NCBI RefSeq assembly: GCF_025136295.1
Contig: NZ_CP062788.1
Span: 3,613,588-3,677,587, forward strand
Length of the DNA stretch: 64,000 nucleotides
Source of the DNA: Aestuariispira ectoiniformans
GTDB lineage: Bacteria > Pseudomonadota > Alphaproteobacteria > UBA8366 > Aestuariispiraceae
Reading direction: 5' to 3'
Below are positions 39,821-49,429 of the stretch, in pieces. Within the stretch, counting starts at the first letter, position 1, and each line of letters opens with the position of its first letter. The notes beneath the pieces were generated by a model. The model searched no databases, was not told the DNA's origin, and worked only from the letters and a program-made list of their open reading frames with translations. The position numbers were made by a program, and so were the translations under genes.

Positions 39821-41334
39821 CAGACTGCTGACAAAGGTCTCGCGCAAGCGGGGCCTTTGTGATTCTATGTTTTTATGTTGAAGAAGCCCCAGCCTGAACA
39901 GGGCCGACTTGAGATGGTGACATTGGAGGGTCTGGTGCCTGCGGATCACCTGCTTCGCAAGATCGATGCGGTGATCGACTTTTCGTTTATCCACGACCGG
40001 GTGGCCGGTCTGTATTGCGCGGATAATGGCCGCCCGGCGCTGGACCCGGTGATGCTGTTCAAGGCGCTGTTCATCGGCTACCTGTTCGGCATCCGCTCGG
40101 AGCGGCAGTTGGTGCGGGAGATCGAGGTGAATGTGGCCTATCGCTGGTTTCTGCGCTTGGGCCTCACCGACAAGGTGTTCGATGCCTCGACGCTGTCGCA
40201 GAACCGCCGCCGCCGCTACCAGGATGTGTCTGTGGCGCAGGATATTTTCGATCACATTGTCGAACAGGCAATTGCCAAGGGTCTTGTGGACGGCACGGTG
40301 CTTTATACCGACAGCACCCATCTGAAGGCCAATGCCAACAAGAACAAATGGGACAGCCAAGTGGTCGCCAAGTCCCGGGCCGACTATTGGGACGCGCTGG
40401 ACCTGGCGGTTGAGGAGGATCGGGCGGCCATGCCAAAAAGCCGCTGAAGGCGAAGGAACGCGCGCCCGGGCAAAAGGAGACCAAGGTCAGCCGCACCGAC
40501 CCGGAAGCCGGTTACATGGTGCGTGAAGGCAAGCCCAAGGGGTTCTTTTATCTGGATCATCGCACGGTGGACGGGCGTTATGGCATCATCACCGATACTC
40601 ACGCCACCCCGGCCACTGTGCATGACAGTATCCCCTATCTGGACCGGCTCGACCGGCAGCGGGACCGCTTCGGCCTGGATGTCCAGGCGGTCGGGCTGGA
40701 TGCAGGCTATGCCACGGCGGGCATCGCCAAGGGGCTGGAAGACAGGGATATCCTCGGTGTAACCGGCTATCGCCGCCCGAACCACCGGGCAGGCATGCTG
40801 CGCAAGCGGGACTATCAGTACGACCGGCAGTTAGACGGCTACCGCTGTCCGCAGGGCCAGTTCCTGAATTATGCCACCACCGACCGCAACGGCTATCGCC
40901 ATTACAAAAGCGACCCGAAGGTCTGCGCCACCTGCCCGCTGCTTGCCTCCTGCACCGGCAGCGCCAAACACACCAAAACCGTCACCCGCCATGTCTGGCA
41001 GGACGCCCGGGAGCGCACGGACGCCCACCGTCTCACCGACTGGGGCAAAAGGCTCTATAAAAGACGCAAGGAAACTGTAGAACGCTCCTTTGCCGACGCA
41101 AAGCAGCTCTTCGGACACCGATACGCCCGCTTCCGCGGCCTCATCGCCGTCAAAACGCAATGCCTGCTCGCCGCCGCCGCCCAAAACATCAAGAAAATCG
41201 CCCTCGCAATGGCTCCAAAAACCGAAACCAGCCCGATCTGATCGAAAGGGGACTTCTCACTCTCCCTCAATAACAACCGGCAAACATCCAAAACTAAACC
41301 CCGCCGAATATCGACGGGGTTTGTCAACGGTCTG
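39821..41334. mobile_element. IS1182-like insertion sequence, 1514 bp
   Basis: The terminal inverted repeats are CAGACTGCTGACAAA at 39821-39835 and, read from the other strand, CAGACCGTTGACAAA at 41334-41320, matching at 13 of 15 positions. Each end has a hairpin just inside (ACAAAGG...CCTTTGT on the left, AAACCCCG...CGGGGTTT on the right). The transposase fits the IS1182 family but is frameshifted, so the element is probably inactive. Confidence 0.88.
39875..41241 (+). pseudogene. IS1182-family transposase, frameshifted
   Basis: The N-terminal half (39875-40447) carries the DUF772 domain (LDPVMLFKALFIGYLFGIRSERQLVREI and VFDASTLSQNRRRR) and first catalytic Asp (VLYTDSTHLKAN). The C-terminal half, open in the -1 frame from before 40448 to 41241, carries the second Asp (VGLDAGYAT), a Cys-rich VCATCPLLASC, and the catalytic Glu (ETVERSFADAKQLFG). 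The break is at ATGCCAAAAAGCC near 40430-40442, where a HGKKPLKAKER-like sequence is expected; loss of one base explains it. Confidence 0.9.
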
Positions 41335-41364
41335 GAAGGGCCGCCTCCGGACGGCCCTTTTTCT
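41335..41364 (+). terminator. Right direct repeat with intact terminator
   Basis: The second copy of the 24-base hairpin sequence (41335-41358) is followed by a five-T run (41357-41361). It is the intact form of the phaA terminator, separated from phaA by the IS. Confidence 0.85.
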
Positions 41365-41389
41365 TTACCTGTCTGATCCTTTACCAGGG

Positions 41390-41884
41390 TCAGATGATCA
41401 CCCAGACACCCGCGCCATTCTTGCAGGCGGTCTGCTGACCTTTGCGTTCCTCGCCGCTGACATTGATCGTAGTGACGAAGTCACGGCAGAGGCGACCTTT
41501 ATGGTCCAGGAAAGTACGCAGCGGTGTGAAGCTGCCGAAATTACCGCTTCGGTCATTCTTCCAGCTAAGGGTCTGGCCGTTGCCTGCCTCCAGGCTTTCA
41601 TAGGCCGTGGATTGCATGGCGGATTTGTCCCAGCGGCTCATCTGGTCTGCGGCCCAATATCCGGCATAACCACCAGCCGCCCCGCCCAGCGCCATGCCGA
41701 GAAGCTGTGAGCCGGAACTGGCGCCGCTGCCCCCCATCAGGCTGTAGCCCAACAGGCCACCGGCCACCGCACCGACAACGGCACCACCGGCAAGCTTGTC
41801 CTTCCGGTCAATCTGATTGCCCGTGATACAGCCGGTCGTCGCCAGGGACGCCGCCAGCAGGAGAGACAGAGTTGCTTTTCTCAT
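41390..41884 (-). CDS. Glycine-zipper lipoprotein (17 kDa surface antigen-like)
   Basis: A 164-residue outer-membrane lipoprotein candidate: signal MRKATLSLLLAASLATTGC, a glycine-zipper helix GGAVVGAVAGGLLGYSLMGG and LLGMALGGAAGGYAGYWAADQM, then a C-terminal domain SYESL-like, with WKNDRSGNFGSFTPLRTF and CRDFVTTINVSGEERKGQQTACKNGAGVWVI. The last block matches the RT0821/17-kDa surface antigen family. Role unknown; structural lipoprotein is likely. The start at 41884 is chosen over a GTG-like extension. Confidence 0.85.
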   Translation of the reverse strand: MRKATLSLLLAASLATTGCITGNQIDRKDKLAGGAVVGAVAGGLLGYSLMGGSGASSGSQLLGMALGGAAGGYAGYWAADQMSRWDKSAMQSTAYESLEAGNGQTLSWKNDRSGNFGSFTPLRTFLDHKGRLCRDFVTTINVSGEERKGQQTACKNGAGVWVII

Positions 41885-42235
41885 TGGTCGAAGGGTACCC
41901 AAGCATTAAAACTTCAACTTGCGTAATTATTACAAAGTATTTGAACGCCGCCAACAGGTAATATCTGCCGGGTTTCTAGATAAATTTTGCATTAAATACT
42001 TTATTGTCTTGCAGGACCTCAATATCGCATAACCACTACGCAGGCACCGCAATTGATTTGTGGTTGTCTGCGGGATCGCATGCTATACAGCGGGGCTTAC
42101 ACAAAAGCTATTCGTTTAACCATCTGAATTTCCGTCAAACAAAGCCGATTTTTACTTTTAGTGGACCATGCGTTTAACAAGCCATATTGAGGAAATCCCC
42201 TTGAACTGCCTCACAGAAAAAGGCAGTGCGGAAGG
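41885..42235. other. 351-base gap before the lipid A operon, no gene seen
   Basis: AT-richer than its surroundings. It holds a possible promoter (TATACA near 42083) and a hairpin ACTGCCT/AGGCAGT (42205-42227) ending a few bases before the acyltransferase ATG. That hairpin could hide the start region. No RNA gene or repeat is evident. Confidence 0.4.
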
Positions 42236-42973
42236 ATGAAACGTTTGGTCAAAAAGATAATGCGCTCCGACGCGGCGCATGCGGTTGTCTGCTGGATCAT
42301 CGCGCAATATATCCGCCTGGTTTATTACACCAGCCGCTGGGAGCATGAGGGTATTGAGGCGCGTGACGCCCTGATCGCGGAGGGAAAGCCCTTTGTGATT
42401 GTCCTCTGGCATAACCGCATCGCCATGATGCCCTATGCCTGGCGTCCGAAGAAATGGCCGCTGACGATCCTGGCCTCCGGCCATCGCGACGGACAGATCG
42501 TGATCCGCACCATGGCGCATTTCAATATCAAAAGCATCGCCGGATCATCCCAGCGCGGCGGGGCCGCCGCCACGAAATCCATCCTTCGGGAAATGAAAGC
42601 CGGTTCCTTTATCGGCATCACCCCGGACGGCCCCCGGGGACCGCGTATGCGCATGAAGGACGGTCCGGTTGCAATCGCACGCCTGGGCAAGGCGCGCATC
42701 ACCATGGTCACGTTTTCCGTCAAGCGGCGTATCCTGCTTAATAGCTGGGACCGGTTCTGCCTGCCCCTGCCCTTCAACAAAGGGATTTTCATGTGGGATA
42801 CAGGGTTCGAACTGCCTGGTAAAATGGACAAGGAAGGGGCGGAAGCCTTCCGGCAACACCTGGAACAGGCGTTGACCGACTTCACAGATGAAGCGGACCG
42901 CCGCATGGGGCATGCCCCCATCCCCCCTGCACCGGAAGACAAGGACAATCCCTCAGACAAGGAGGCGGCCTGA
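42236..42973 (+). CDS. DUF374-type lysophospholipid acyltransferase
   Basis: A 245-residue membrane-associated acyltransferase of the DUF374 group. It has VLWHNRIAMMPYAWRPKKWPLTILASGHRDGQIV, the IAGSSQRGGAAATKSILREMKAG block, and ITPDGPRGPRMRMKDGPVAIAR, the family hallmark. It begins a four-gene operon with waaA, lpxK and lpxL, so it probably acts in lipid A or phospholipid synthesis. It ends immediately before the waaA ATG. Confidence 0.88.
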   Translation: MKRLVKKIMRSDAAHAVVCWIIAQYIRLVYYTSRWEHEGIEARDALIAEGKPFVIVLWHNRIAMMPYAWRPKKWPLTILASGHRDGQIVIRTMAHFNIKSIAGSSQRGGAAATKSILREMKAGSFIGITPDGPRGPRMRMKDGPVAIARLGKARITMVTFSVKRRILLNSWDRFCLPLPFNKGIFMWDTGFELPGKMDKEGAEAFRQHLEQALTDFTDEADRRMGHAPIPPAPEDKDNPSDKEAA

Positions 42974-44263
42974 ATGCTGTTCGCCTATCGCCTCCTGTCC
43001 GGTGCATCCGGCCCCCTGCTCAGTCACCTGCTGGCCAAGCGGCTGGCACGGGCGAAGGAACATCCTGAACGCATCACCGAACGCAAGGGCATCGCGTCCC
43101 ATCCCAGGCCCGAAGGCAGGCTCATCTGGCTCCATGCGGCCAGCGTCGGCGAGGCGGTCTCTTCGCTGGCGCTGATCCGCCGCCTTCTGGAAGATGACAA
43201 GACGTTGCATGTGCTGCTGACCAGCGGGACGGTGACCTCGGCAAAGGTGGTGGCAAACAGGCTGCCTGACCGTGCGATCCATCAATTCGTGCCGCTCGAC
43301 CATCCACGCTGGGTCCGCCGCTTTCTGGATCACTGGCATCCTGATATCGCAATCTGGCTGGAATCGGAGTTGTGGCCGAACCTCATCTTCGGTGCGCGCC
43401 GCCGTGACATTCCTCTGGTGCTTGCCAATGCCAGGCTCAGCCTGCGGTCCTTCCGGCGTTGGCGGCGCTTTGGCGGGTCGGCTCGCCGCCTTATGGAATG
43501 CTTTTCCATTGTCCTTCCGCAAACCACCGAAGACGCGGAAAAATACCAGGCGCTTGGTGCGCGTGACGTTCGCCTTCTGGGGAACCTGAAGCTGGCTGCC
43601 GCCCCGTTGAAGGCAAATGCCGAGGCCATCTCGATCCTGCGTGAGGCAATCAGGAACCGGCCCGTCTGGCTTGCCGCCAGCACCCATGCTGGCGAAGAGG
43701 CCATTGTTGCCCGCACCCATCAGCGCCTCACGGCGAAATACCCGGACCTGCTGACGATCATTGCGCCGCGCCACCCGGACAGGTTGGAAGAAGTCCTGGC
43801 GGATATCACCTCTGCCGCGACCGACGGCGCGATCGCCATACGAAGCCGTCAGGATACTATCGACGCCACGACCGGTATCTATGTGGCAGATACAATTGGC
43901 GAATTGGGCCTGTTCTACACCGTCTGCCCCATCGCCCTTGTCGGCGGCTCTCTGATAGACAGGATTGGCGGGCATAACCCGATCGAACCTGCACAACTTG
44001 GCTGCGCCATCCTGTTCGGCCCCTACATGGCGAATTTCAGCGACGTTGAGCGGGACATGCTATCCGCACAGGCTGCTATATCCGTTCAAGATGAAGAGGC
44101 ACTGGCGACCCAGGTCGACCGCCTGCTTGCCTCCCGACAGGCCCGTGAAGAAGCGGCCCGGCAGGCCCTCTACTATGCCCGTCAGGGAGAACGCATCCTG
44201 GATGATATCACCGATGTGATCAGGGCCCAAATGGCCGATGGGGGGCAGAAATCAGATGGCTAA
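42974..44263 (+). CDS. waaA: 3-deoxy-D-manno-octulosonic acid transferase
   Basis: A 429-residue GT30 glycosyltransferase that adds Kdo from CMP-Kdo to lipid A precursor. Diagnostic blocks are LIWLHAASVGEAVSSLALIRRL (with the catalytic acidic residue), WLESELWPNLIFGARRRDIPLVLANARLSLRS, WLAASTHAGEEAIVARTH, and IALVGGSLIDRIGGHNPIEPAQLGCAILFGPYMANF. It follows the acyltransferase stop without a gap and overlaps the lpxK start by eight bases. Confidence 0.95.
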   Translation: MLFAYRLLSGASGPLLSHLLAKRLARAKEHPERITERKGIASHPRPEGRLIWLHAASVGEAVSSLALIRRLLEDDKTLHVLLTSGTVTSAKVVANRLPDRAIHQFVPLDHPRWVRRFLDHWHPDIAIWLESELWPNLIFGARRRDIPLVLANARLSLRSFRRWRRFGGSARRLMECFSIVLPQTTEDAEKYQALGARDVRLLGNLKLAAAPLKANAEAISILREAIRNRPVWLAASTHAGEEAIVARTHQRLTAKYPDLLTIIAPRHPDRLEEVLADITSAATDGAIAIRSRQDTIDATTGIYVADTIGELGLFYTVCPIALVGGSLIDRIGGHNPIEPAQLGCAILFGPYMANFSDVERDMLSAQAAISVQDEEALATQVDRLLASRQAREEAARQALYYARQGERILDDITDVIRAQMADGGQKSDG

Positions 44264-45233
44264 GGCACCGGAATTCTGGTCCGCCTCTGCGCCGCAGGGG
44301 CCGATGCCAACCTTGTTGAGCCCGTTAAGTGCGCTTTACGCCGGCATCGGATCGCTTCGCCGCAAGATCAAAAAACCCTATAAAAGCCGTTTGCCCGTGA
44401 TCTGCATCGGCAACCTCGTGGCCGGTGGCGCGGGCAAAACGCCCACTGCCATTGCCATTGCGAAAATCCTGCAGGCCGGCGGCGACCGTCCGCATATTCT
44501 CTCCCGCGGCTATGGCGGGTCGCTGTGGGGGCCGGTGCGGGTAACGTCGGACCACAAACCGAAAGATGTCGGTGACGAACCGTTATTGTTAGCCCGGCAT
44601 GCGCCGGTGACCGTGGCGCGCAACCGGGTCGCAGGTGCGAAAGCCATCGAGAATACCAACGCCAATGTCATCATCATGGATGACGGCTTTCAAAACCCCG
44701 GCCTGCATAAGGATCTTTCGATCCTGGTGGTCGACGCCGGGGCCGGGTTTGGCAATGGGCGGGTCATCCCCGCAGGCCCCCTGCGCGAACCGGTCGATGA
44801 AGGCTTCCGACGGGCCGACGCCATTGTCCTGATTGGTACTGGATTGAAGGGCCAACAGGATATTCAGGGTTTCACGGGCCCGGTTGTAAAAGCCATCCTC
44901 TCCCCGGATCAAGGGATTATCGGCTGGCGACAAAAGGTCGTGGCCTTTGCAGGCATCGGACGACCGGAGAAATTCCGCGAGACCCTGCAGGAACTGCGCG
45001 CCGACATTCAGGGTTTCCACGCCTTCCCCGACCATCACCCCTACACCGAAGGTGACCTGGCATTACTGCTGGAGACCGCCCACAGTGCAGGCGCCCTGCT
45101 TGTCACCACGGAAAAAGACTTGGTTCGCGTGCCGGAAGCGATTAAACCCGCCGTCACTGCCTTGCCGGTTCATCTCGACTGGTCCGACGAGGAGAAGATC
45201 GGGAAACTTCTAACGACCGTATTCGCGAAATGA
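44256..45233 (+). CDS. lpxK: Tetraacyldisaccharide 4'-kinase
   Basis: A 325-residue membrane-bound kinase that phosphorylates the 4' position of the lipid A disaccharide. The P-loop GNLVAGGAGKTPTAIAI is near residue 50, followed by HILSRGYGGS, DEPLLLARHAPVTVARNRVAG, IIMDDGFQNPGLHKDLSILVVDA and the FHAFPDHHPYTEGDLALL block. I chose the ATG at 44256, with GGGGG upstream; 44238 is possible. It ends in ATGA with lpxL. Confidence 0.95.
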   Translation: MAKAPEFWSASAPQGPMPTLLSPLSALYAGIGSLRRKIKKPYKSRLPVICIGNLVAGGAGKTPTAIAIAKILQAGGDRPHILSRGYGGSLWGPVRVTSDHKPKDVGDEPLLLARHAPVTVARNRVAGAKAIENTNANVIIMDDGFQNPGLHKDLSILVVDAGAGFGNGRVIPAGPLREPVDEGFRRADAIVLIGTGLKGQQDIQGFTGPVVKAILSPDQGIIGWRQKVVAFAGIGRPEKFRETLQELRADIQGFHAFPDHHPYTEGDLALLLETAHSAGALLVTTEKDLVRVPEAIKPAVTALPVHLDWSDEEKIGKLLTTVFAK

Positions 45234-46132
45234 GCGCGTCCGCAAAAAACAACACAATAAAAACATGGATCACCTATCCGCTGGAGGCCCTGGCGGCCTT
45301 TGCCGTTCTGATTCCATTGCGTTATCTGCCGCTGACCTGGGCGGCAGCCATCGGCGCGGCACTGGCCAGGTTGGTCGGGCCTCTGACCGGCGCCCATAAA
45401 ACCGCCCGCCGCAACCTGGAACGCGCTTTCCCGGAAAAATCCAGGGCCGAAATCAATCATATCCTCAAAGAGGTCTGGGACAATCTGGGACGCAGCATCG
45501 GTGAATCCGCACAGGTCGACAAAATCGTCACCACGGGCCCTCACAGCCGGGTGGAAATCATCGGGGAAGAACATCTCACCCAGGCGATGAACAGCGGTAA
45601 GAGCTTCATCATCTTTTCCGCCCATATGGCCAATTGGGAAATCGCAAGCCTGTGCCCCGCCCATCGCGGGCATCCTCTCGTCAACATCTACCGGCGCGTG
45701 GATAACCCCTGGCTGGAACGTTGGGTCAGAAAAATCCGGGGCCGGTTCACGGCGGAACTTCTGCCCAAGGGCCGCGAAGGCTCACGCCGCCTTCTGGGGG
45801 TTTTGAAAGAGGATAAACCTCTGGGCCTGCTGGTGGATCAGAAGTTGAATGAAGGACTGCCTGTGCCTTTCTTCGGACGGGACGCCATGACCACACAATC
45901 CCCGGCGGAACTGGCGATCCGGCACAAATGCCCGCTGATCCCGACGCGTTTGGAACGGTTGCCGGGCTCCCGCTTTCGGGCAACAATCCTGCCGCCGATG
46001 GACCTGCCGGACAGCGGCGACCGTAAGGCGGACGTCTTGGCTGTCACCACAGAAATGAACGCCCTGCTGGAAGGCTGGATCAGGGAACGCCCGGGCCAGT
46101 GGTTCTGGGTCCACAAACGCTGGCCGGACTGA
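45230..46132 (+). CDS. lpxL: Lipid A biosynthesis lauroyl acyltransferase-like protein
   Basis: A 300-residue late acyltransferase of the LpxL/HtrB/MsbB family. The N-terminal membrane segment is YPLEALAAFAVLIPLRYLPLTWAAAIGAAL, followed by KTARRNLERAFPEKS, the catalytic HxxxxE-type SAHMANWEIA, and a later VDQKLNEGLPVPFFGRDAMTTQSPAELA. It adds a secondary acyl chain to Kdo-lipid A. The ATGA overlap with lpxK and position last in the operon fit. LpxL and LpxM cannot be separated by sequence alone. Confidence 0.9.
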   Translation: MSASAKNNTIKTWITYPLEALAAFAVLIPLRYLPLTWAAAIGAALARLVGPLTGAHKTARRNLERAFPEKSRAEINHILKEVWDNLGRSIGESAQVDKIVTTGPHSRVEIIGEEHLTQAMNSGKSFIIFSAHMANWEIASLCPAHRGHPLVNIYRRVDNPWLERWVRKIRGRFTAELLPKGREGSRRLLGVLKEDKPLGLLVDQKLNEGLPVPFFGRDAMTTQSPAELAIRHKCPLIPTRLERLPGSRFRATILPPMDLPDSGDRKADVLAVTTEMNALLEGWIRERPGQWFWVHKRWPD

Positions 46133-46152
46133 TCACCCCTCTGCGTCTGCAC

Positions 46153-46848
46153 TCAAAGCGCGGCGCGAAGCGACGCCTCAATCATACCGCCACACCACGT
46201 ATCACCATATTCGGCATCGCTCCAGGCACGCAGCCTTTCCTGATCGGGAGAAACGGCAAGCCGGTCGCAAAGACCGGCGATAGCAGGTGCTTTTGCATCA
46301 AGCATGGAGCGGAGCGTGGGGAAGCTGGACGTCATCGTATTCCAGAGGGTATAGGCCGCAAAGTCGGCAATCCCCGGCGCATCGGTGCCAAGCAGAAAAC
46401 CCACCTGCGCCGTCATGCCATGACGGCGGCCGGTTGTCTCGAAGATTTCCATCCATCTCTCCAGGCGTGGTTGAAAGTTGTCCCAGCTTGCCCGGGTCCA
46501 CATCTGCGCACCGTTGTTGAGAGTCATATCACAGAGCACGTCATTGGCATCGGCCATGACCTTGGCGGTCAGAGCATCCCCCAGCGGGTCGCCTGGAAGC
46601 ATCCCGTGCTTGCTGCCAAGATAAGTCAGTATGGCAGGCGTCTGCGACAAAGACACGCCGGCCGCATGGTCGATAAGGATCGGCGGCCCCATATGAGGAA
46701 CAAGCTGATCCTGCGGCGCGAGTGCCCGTTGTGTCGCGATGACGTCACTGCCTGTTTCCTCCCAGCTCACTTCAAGATGCGCCAGGACAGTCCGGATGAA
46801 CTGTCCACGAAAGGGAAGTGGCCAGTAACACAAGGTATAATCAGCCAT
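46153..46848 (-). CDS. Glutathione S-transferase family protein
   Basis: A 231-residue protein with an N-terminal thioredoxin-like domain (MADYTLCYWPLPFRGQFIRTVLAHLEVSWEE, then PPILIDHAAGVSLSQTPAILTYLGSKHGMLPG with the cis-Pro and glutathione-binding SQ) and a helical C-terminal domain. The length fits GST. The substrate is unknown. The start at 46848 begins the strand; an ATG 36 bases upstream adds an unlikely tail. It is convergent with lpxL. Confidence 0.85.
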   Translation of the reverse strand: MADYTLCYWPLPFRGQFIRTVLAHLEVSWEETGSDVIATQRALAPQDQLVPHMGPPILIDHAAGVSLSQTPAILTYLGSKHGMLPGDPLGDALTAKVMADANDVLCDMTLNNGAQMWTRASWDNFQPRLERWMEIFETTGRRHGMTAQVGFLLGTDAPGIADFAAYTLWNTMTSSFPTLRSMLDAKAPAIAGLCDRLAVSPDQERLRAWSDAEYGDTWCGGMIEASLRAAL

Positions 46849-46923
46849 ACGGGGTATCCTTCCATATGTTAATGGTTGAGGCACACAGTCATCTTCCGTT
46901 CCGCGATTCCGGGTGCAGACAAG

Positions 46924-48048
46924 TCACCAGCCGTTGCAGCGATCCCAGGTATCGGTGACCTCCGCACTGCCATCCACCACATTGTAGCGATCATAGGCCG
47001 CCGCCGTCATGCAGGCATGGATCGGCAGAATGCGGACTTTCGCGCCGATAGGCAGAAGGTCATAGGCCCTGTCGTCTTCCACAACCACATGACCATGTTC
47101 CTGACTGACCGAAGTCACGCTCAACTCCGGCAAAAGCGTCCCCGTCTCCGCATCGCAGAGGAGGCCATAATGGGCACGGGGAGCGAAATGGTCCGCACTG
47201 CGGTCCTTGGACAGAGCCAGCCCGCCTGCATCCAGCAGGATTTTATTTGCCGCCCGGTTATGGCCGATGACGCTGGCCAGCACCGTCAGGGCAATTTCAT
47301 CTGCCGTACAAACACCACGCGACATCTGATCCACATCGAAAAAGACATAGACGCCTGCGCGCACTTCCGTCACACCGGTCAGGTCGCTTGCGAAAAGGGC
47401 TGTCGGCGTGGAACCGACGCTGACCACCGAAATATCGTGGCCTGCCTCACGCAACCGGCTTGCCGCAAGGACCGCCGCGGCCCGTTCCTGTTCTGCAATC
47501 TCCGCCACCTGTCCGGCGGTATCAACGCCATAGGAATGACCCGCATGGGTGAGCAGTCCCAACAGTTTTGCCGGAGCCTCAACCGCCCCGGCCACCGCCA
47601 ACAGGTCCGGCCCGTCGGCCTGCAAACCGGCACGATGATCGCCACAGTCGATCTCGATCAACACTTGCAAAGTGCAATCATGAGCCTTGGAGAAGTCGGA
47701 ATTTGCGCAAGCCACCGTCCGGTTATCGGTCATGATTTTCAGGTTCACGCCACGATCCATCAATGCCTTGGCACGGGACAGTTTATCTGGCGTGATCCCC
47801 ACCGCATAGGTGATGTCGGTAGCGCCATGATCGGCGAAATATTCTGCCTCTGCCAGCGTTGACACAGTGATCCCCCGGGCACCGCGCGCCGCGGCCAGTT
47901 CCGCAACCTTTGCCGATTTGGCCGTTTTCAGGTGGGGACGCAAGGCCACGCCCTGCCGGTCCACTGCCGCCTGCATCCGGTCCAGATTGGCGATCAACCT
48001 TGCCTTGTCAAGAACCAGACAAGGTGTTTGCAGATCAATGATTTTCAT
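46924..48048 (-). CDS. PLP enzyme of the D-threonine aldolase/D-serine dehydratase (DSD1) family
   Basis: A 374-residue fold-type III PLP enzyme. The PLP lysine is in LRPHLKTAKSAKVAELAAARGA, near residue 45, with ITVSTLAEAEYFADHGATDITYAVGI and CDHRAG-type EIDCGDHRAGLQ. The C-terminal metal-binding part has a SQEHGHVVVED motif and ILPIHACMTAAAYDRY. Family members cleave D-threonine or dehydrate D-serine using a divalent metal. ATG 48048 with GGGAGAGG upstream. It is divergent from the CoA-transferase gene. Confidence 0.88.
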   Translation of the reverse strand: MKIIDLQTPCLVLDKARLIANLDRMQAAVDRQGVALRPHLKTAKSAKVAELAAARGARGITVSTLAEAEYFADHGATDITYAVGITPDKLSRAKALMDRGVNLKIMTDNRTVACANSDFSKAHDCTLQVLIEIDCGDHRAGLQADGPDLLAVAGAVEAPAKLLGLLTHAGHSYGVDTAGQVAEIAEQERAAAVLAASRLREAGHDISVVSVGSTPTALFASDLTGVTEVRAGVYVFFDVDQMSRGVCTADEIALTVLASVIGHNRAANKILLDAGGLALSKDRSADHFAPRAHYGLLCDAETGTLLPELSVTSVSQEHGHVVVEDDRAYDLLPIGAKVRILPIHACMTAAAYDRYNVVDGSAEVTDTWDRCNGW

Positions 48049-48195
48049 TACAGCCTCTCCCATTCGTTCTGCCGATAGTTGCCCCCGGGGAACAGTTCTT
48101 TGCAAGGGGTAAATTATGATCACATTTCTCTGGACCCGCCCTGCCCGCTGACTAGACTATCGGCGATCCAGTTTTCCCGATCCACAGGTGTTTTC

Positions 48196-49422
48196 ATGTC
48201 CGACCAACCTCTTTCCGGCATTCGCGTTCTCGATCTCAGCCGCATCCTGGCAGGGCCGACCTGTACCCAGCAACTGGGGGATCTGGGTGCCGATGTGATC
48301 AAGGTTGAACGGCCGGGCGCGGGCGACGACACCCGTAAATGGGGCCCGCCCTATGTGCAGGACGCGGACGGCAACGACACATCCGAGAGCGCCTATTACC
48401 TCTGCGCCAACCGAAACAAGCGCTCCATCGAGGTCAATATGGCGACCGAGGCAGGTCAGACCCTGATCAAGCGGTTGCTGAAGGAATGCGATATTCTGGT
48501 GGAGAATTACAAGGTCGGCGGGTTGAAGAAATACGGCCTCGCCTATGAGGACCTGAAAGATGAGTTTCCGGGCCTGATCTATTGTTCCATCACCGGTTTC
48601 GGCCAGGACGGCCCCTATGCCAAGCGCGGCGGCTATGACTATCTGGCGCAGGGCATGGGCGGTATCATGAGCGTGACCGGGGAACCGGACGGCCTGCCCA
48701 TGAAGGTCGGCGTGGCAATTGCCGATGTGATGTGCGGCATGTATGCCACCAACGCGATCCTGGCGGCCCTGCGCCATAAGGACCGTAGTGGCCAGGGCCA
48801 GTATATCGACGCCTGTTTGCTGGACACACAGGTGTCCTGGCTGGTCAATCAGGCGACCAACTATCTGGTCTCCGGCAAATCCCCTGAACGACAGGGCAAT
48901 GAACATCCCAATATCGTTCCCTATCGCACCTTCGAGGTGTCCGACGGTTACATCATCCTGGCGGTCGGCAATGATGGCCAGTTCCGCAAATGGTGCGAAT
49001 TCTCCGGCGTAGCGGAATTGGCTGACGATGACCTTTTCGCCACCAACCGGGCAAGGGTGGAAAACCGCGTGGCGCTCCACGCGATCATGGAACCGATCCT
49101 GAAGGCACGCAGTATGGCGGACTGGCTGACGGGGCTGGAAGAAATCCACGTGCCTTGCGGCCCTGTGAACACCATCGAACAGGTCTTTGACGACCCGCAG
49201 GTCAAGCATCGCGGCATGCGGATCGAAATGGATCACCCGCTGGCGGGTGACGGCAAGGTGCCGTTGGTCGCCAACCCGGTCAAATTCTCCGAGACACCAG
49301 TACAATATCGCTATGCCCCGCCGACGCTGGGCCAGCATACAGATGAAATCCTGCGCGAGGTCCTTGGCGCGGATGAAGCAGAAATTACAAAGTTGAAATC
49401 AGAAAAAGCGACGGCGGAGTAA
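48196..49422 (+). CDS. CaiB/BaiF family (class III) CoA-transferase
   Basis: A 408-residue enzyme. The N-terminus LSGIRVLDLSRILAGPTCTQQLGDLGADVIKVERPGAGDDTRKWGPP is the family hallmark, followed by LCANRNKRSIEVNMATEAGQTLIKRLLKECDILVENYKVGGLKKYGL, and the YIDACLLDTQVSWLVNQATNYL block near the catalytic Asp. It moves CoA between carboxylates, often dicarboxylates or carnitine-type acids. It is convergent with the DMT-exporter gene with only seven bases between stops. Substrate unknown. Confidence 0.92.
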   Translation: MSDQPLSGIRVLDLSRILAGPTCTQQLGDLGADVIKVERPGAGDDTRKWGPPYVQDADGNDTSESAYYLCANRNKRSIEVNMATEAGQTLIKRLLKECDILVENYKVGGLKKYGLAYEDLKDEFPGLIYCSITGFGQDGPYAKRGGYDYLAQGMGGIMSVTGEPDGLPMKVGVAIADVMCGMYATNAILAALRHKDRSGQGQYIDACLLDTQVSWLVNQATNYLVSGKSPERQGNEHPNIVPYRTFEVSDGYIILAVGNDGQFRKWCEFSGVAELADDDLFATNRARVENRVALHAIMEPILKARSMADWLTGLEEIHVPCGPVNTIEQVFDDPQVKHRGMRIEMDHPLAGDGKVPLVANPVKFSETPVQYRYAPPTLGQHTDEILREVLGADEAEITKLKSEKATAE

Positions 49423-49429
49423 GAGCGAC

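Noticed and set aside
40430-40445. Programmed -1 frameshift in the transposase
   Set aside because: The run CCAAAAAG is not a standard slippery heptamer in the reading frame, and IS1182 transposases are single-frame genes. A one-base loss is the simpler reading.
41885-42235. Possible small RNA in the gap before the lipid A operon
   Set aside because: No terminator, conserved structure or known RNA motif seen; only a small hairpin and a weak -10.
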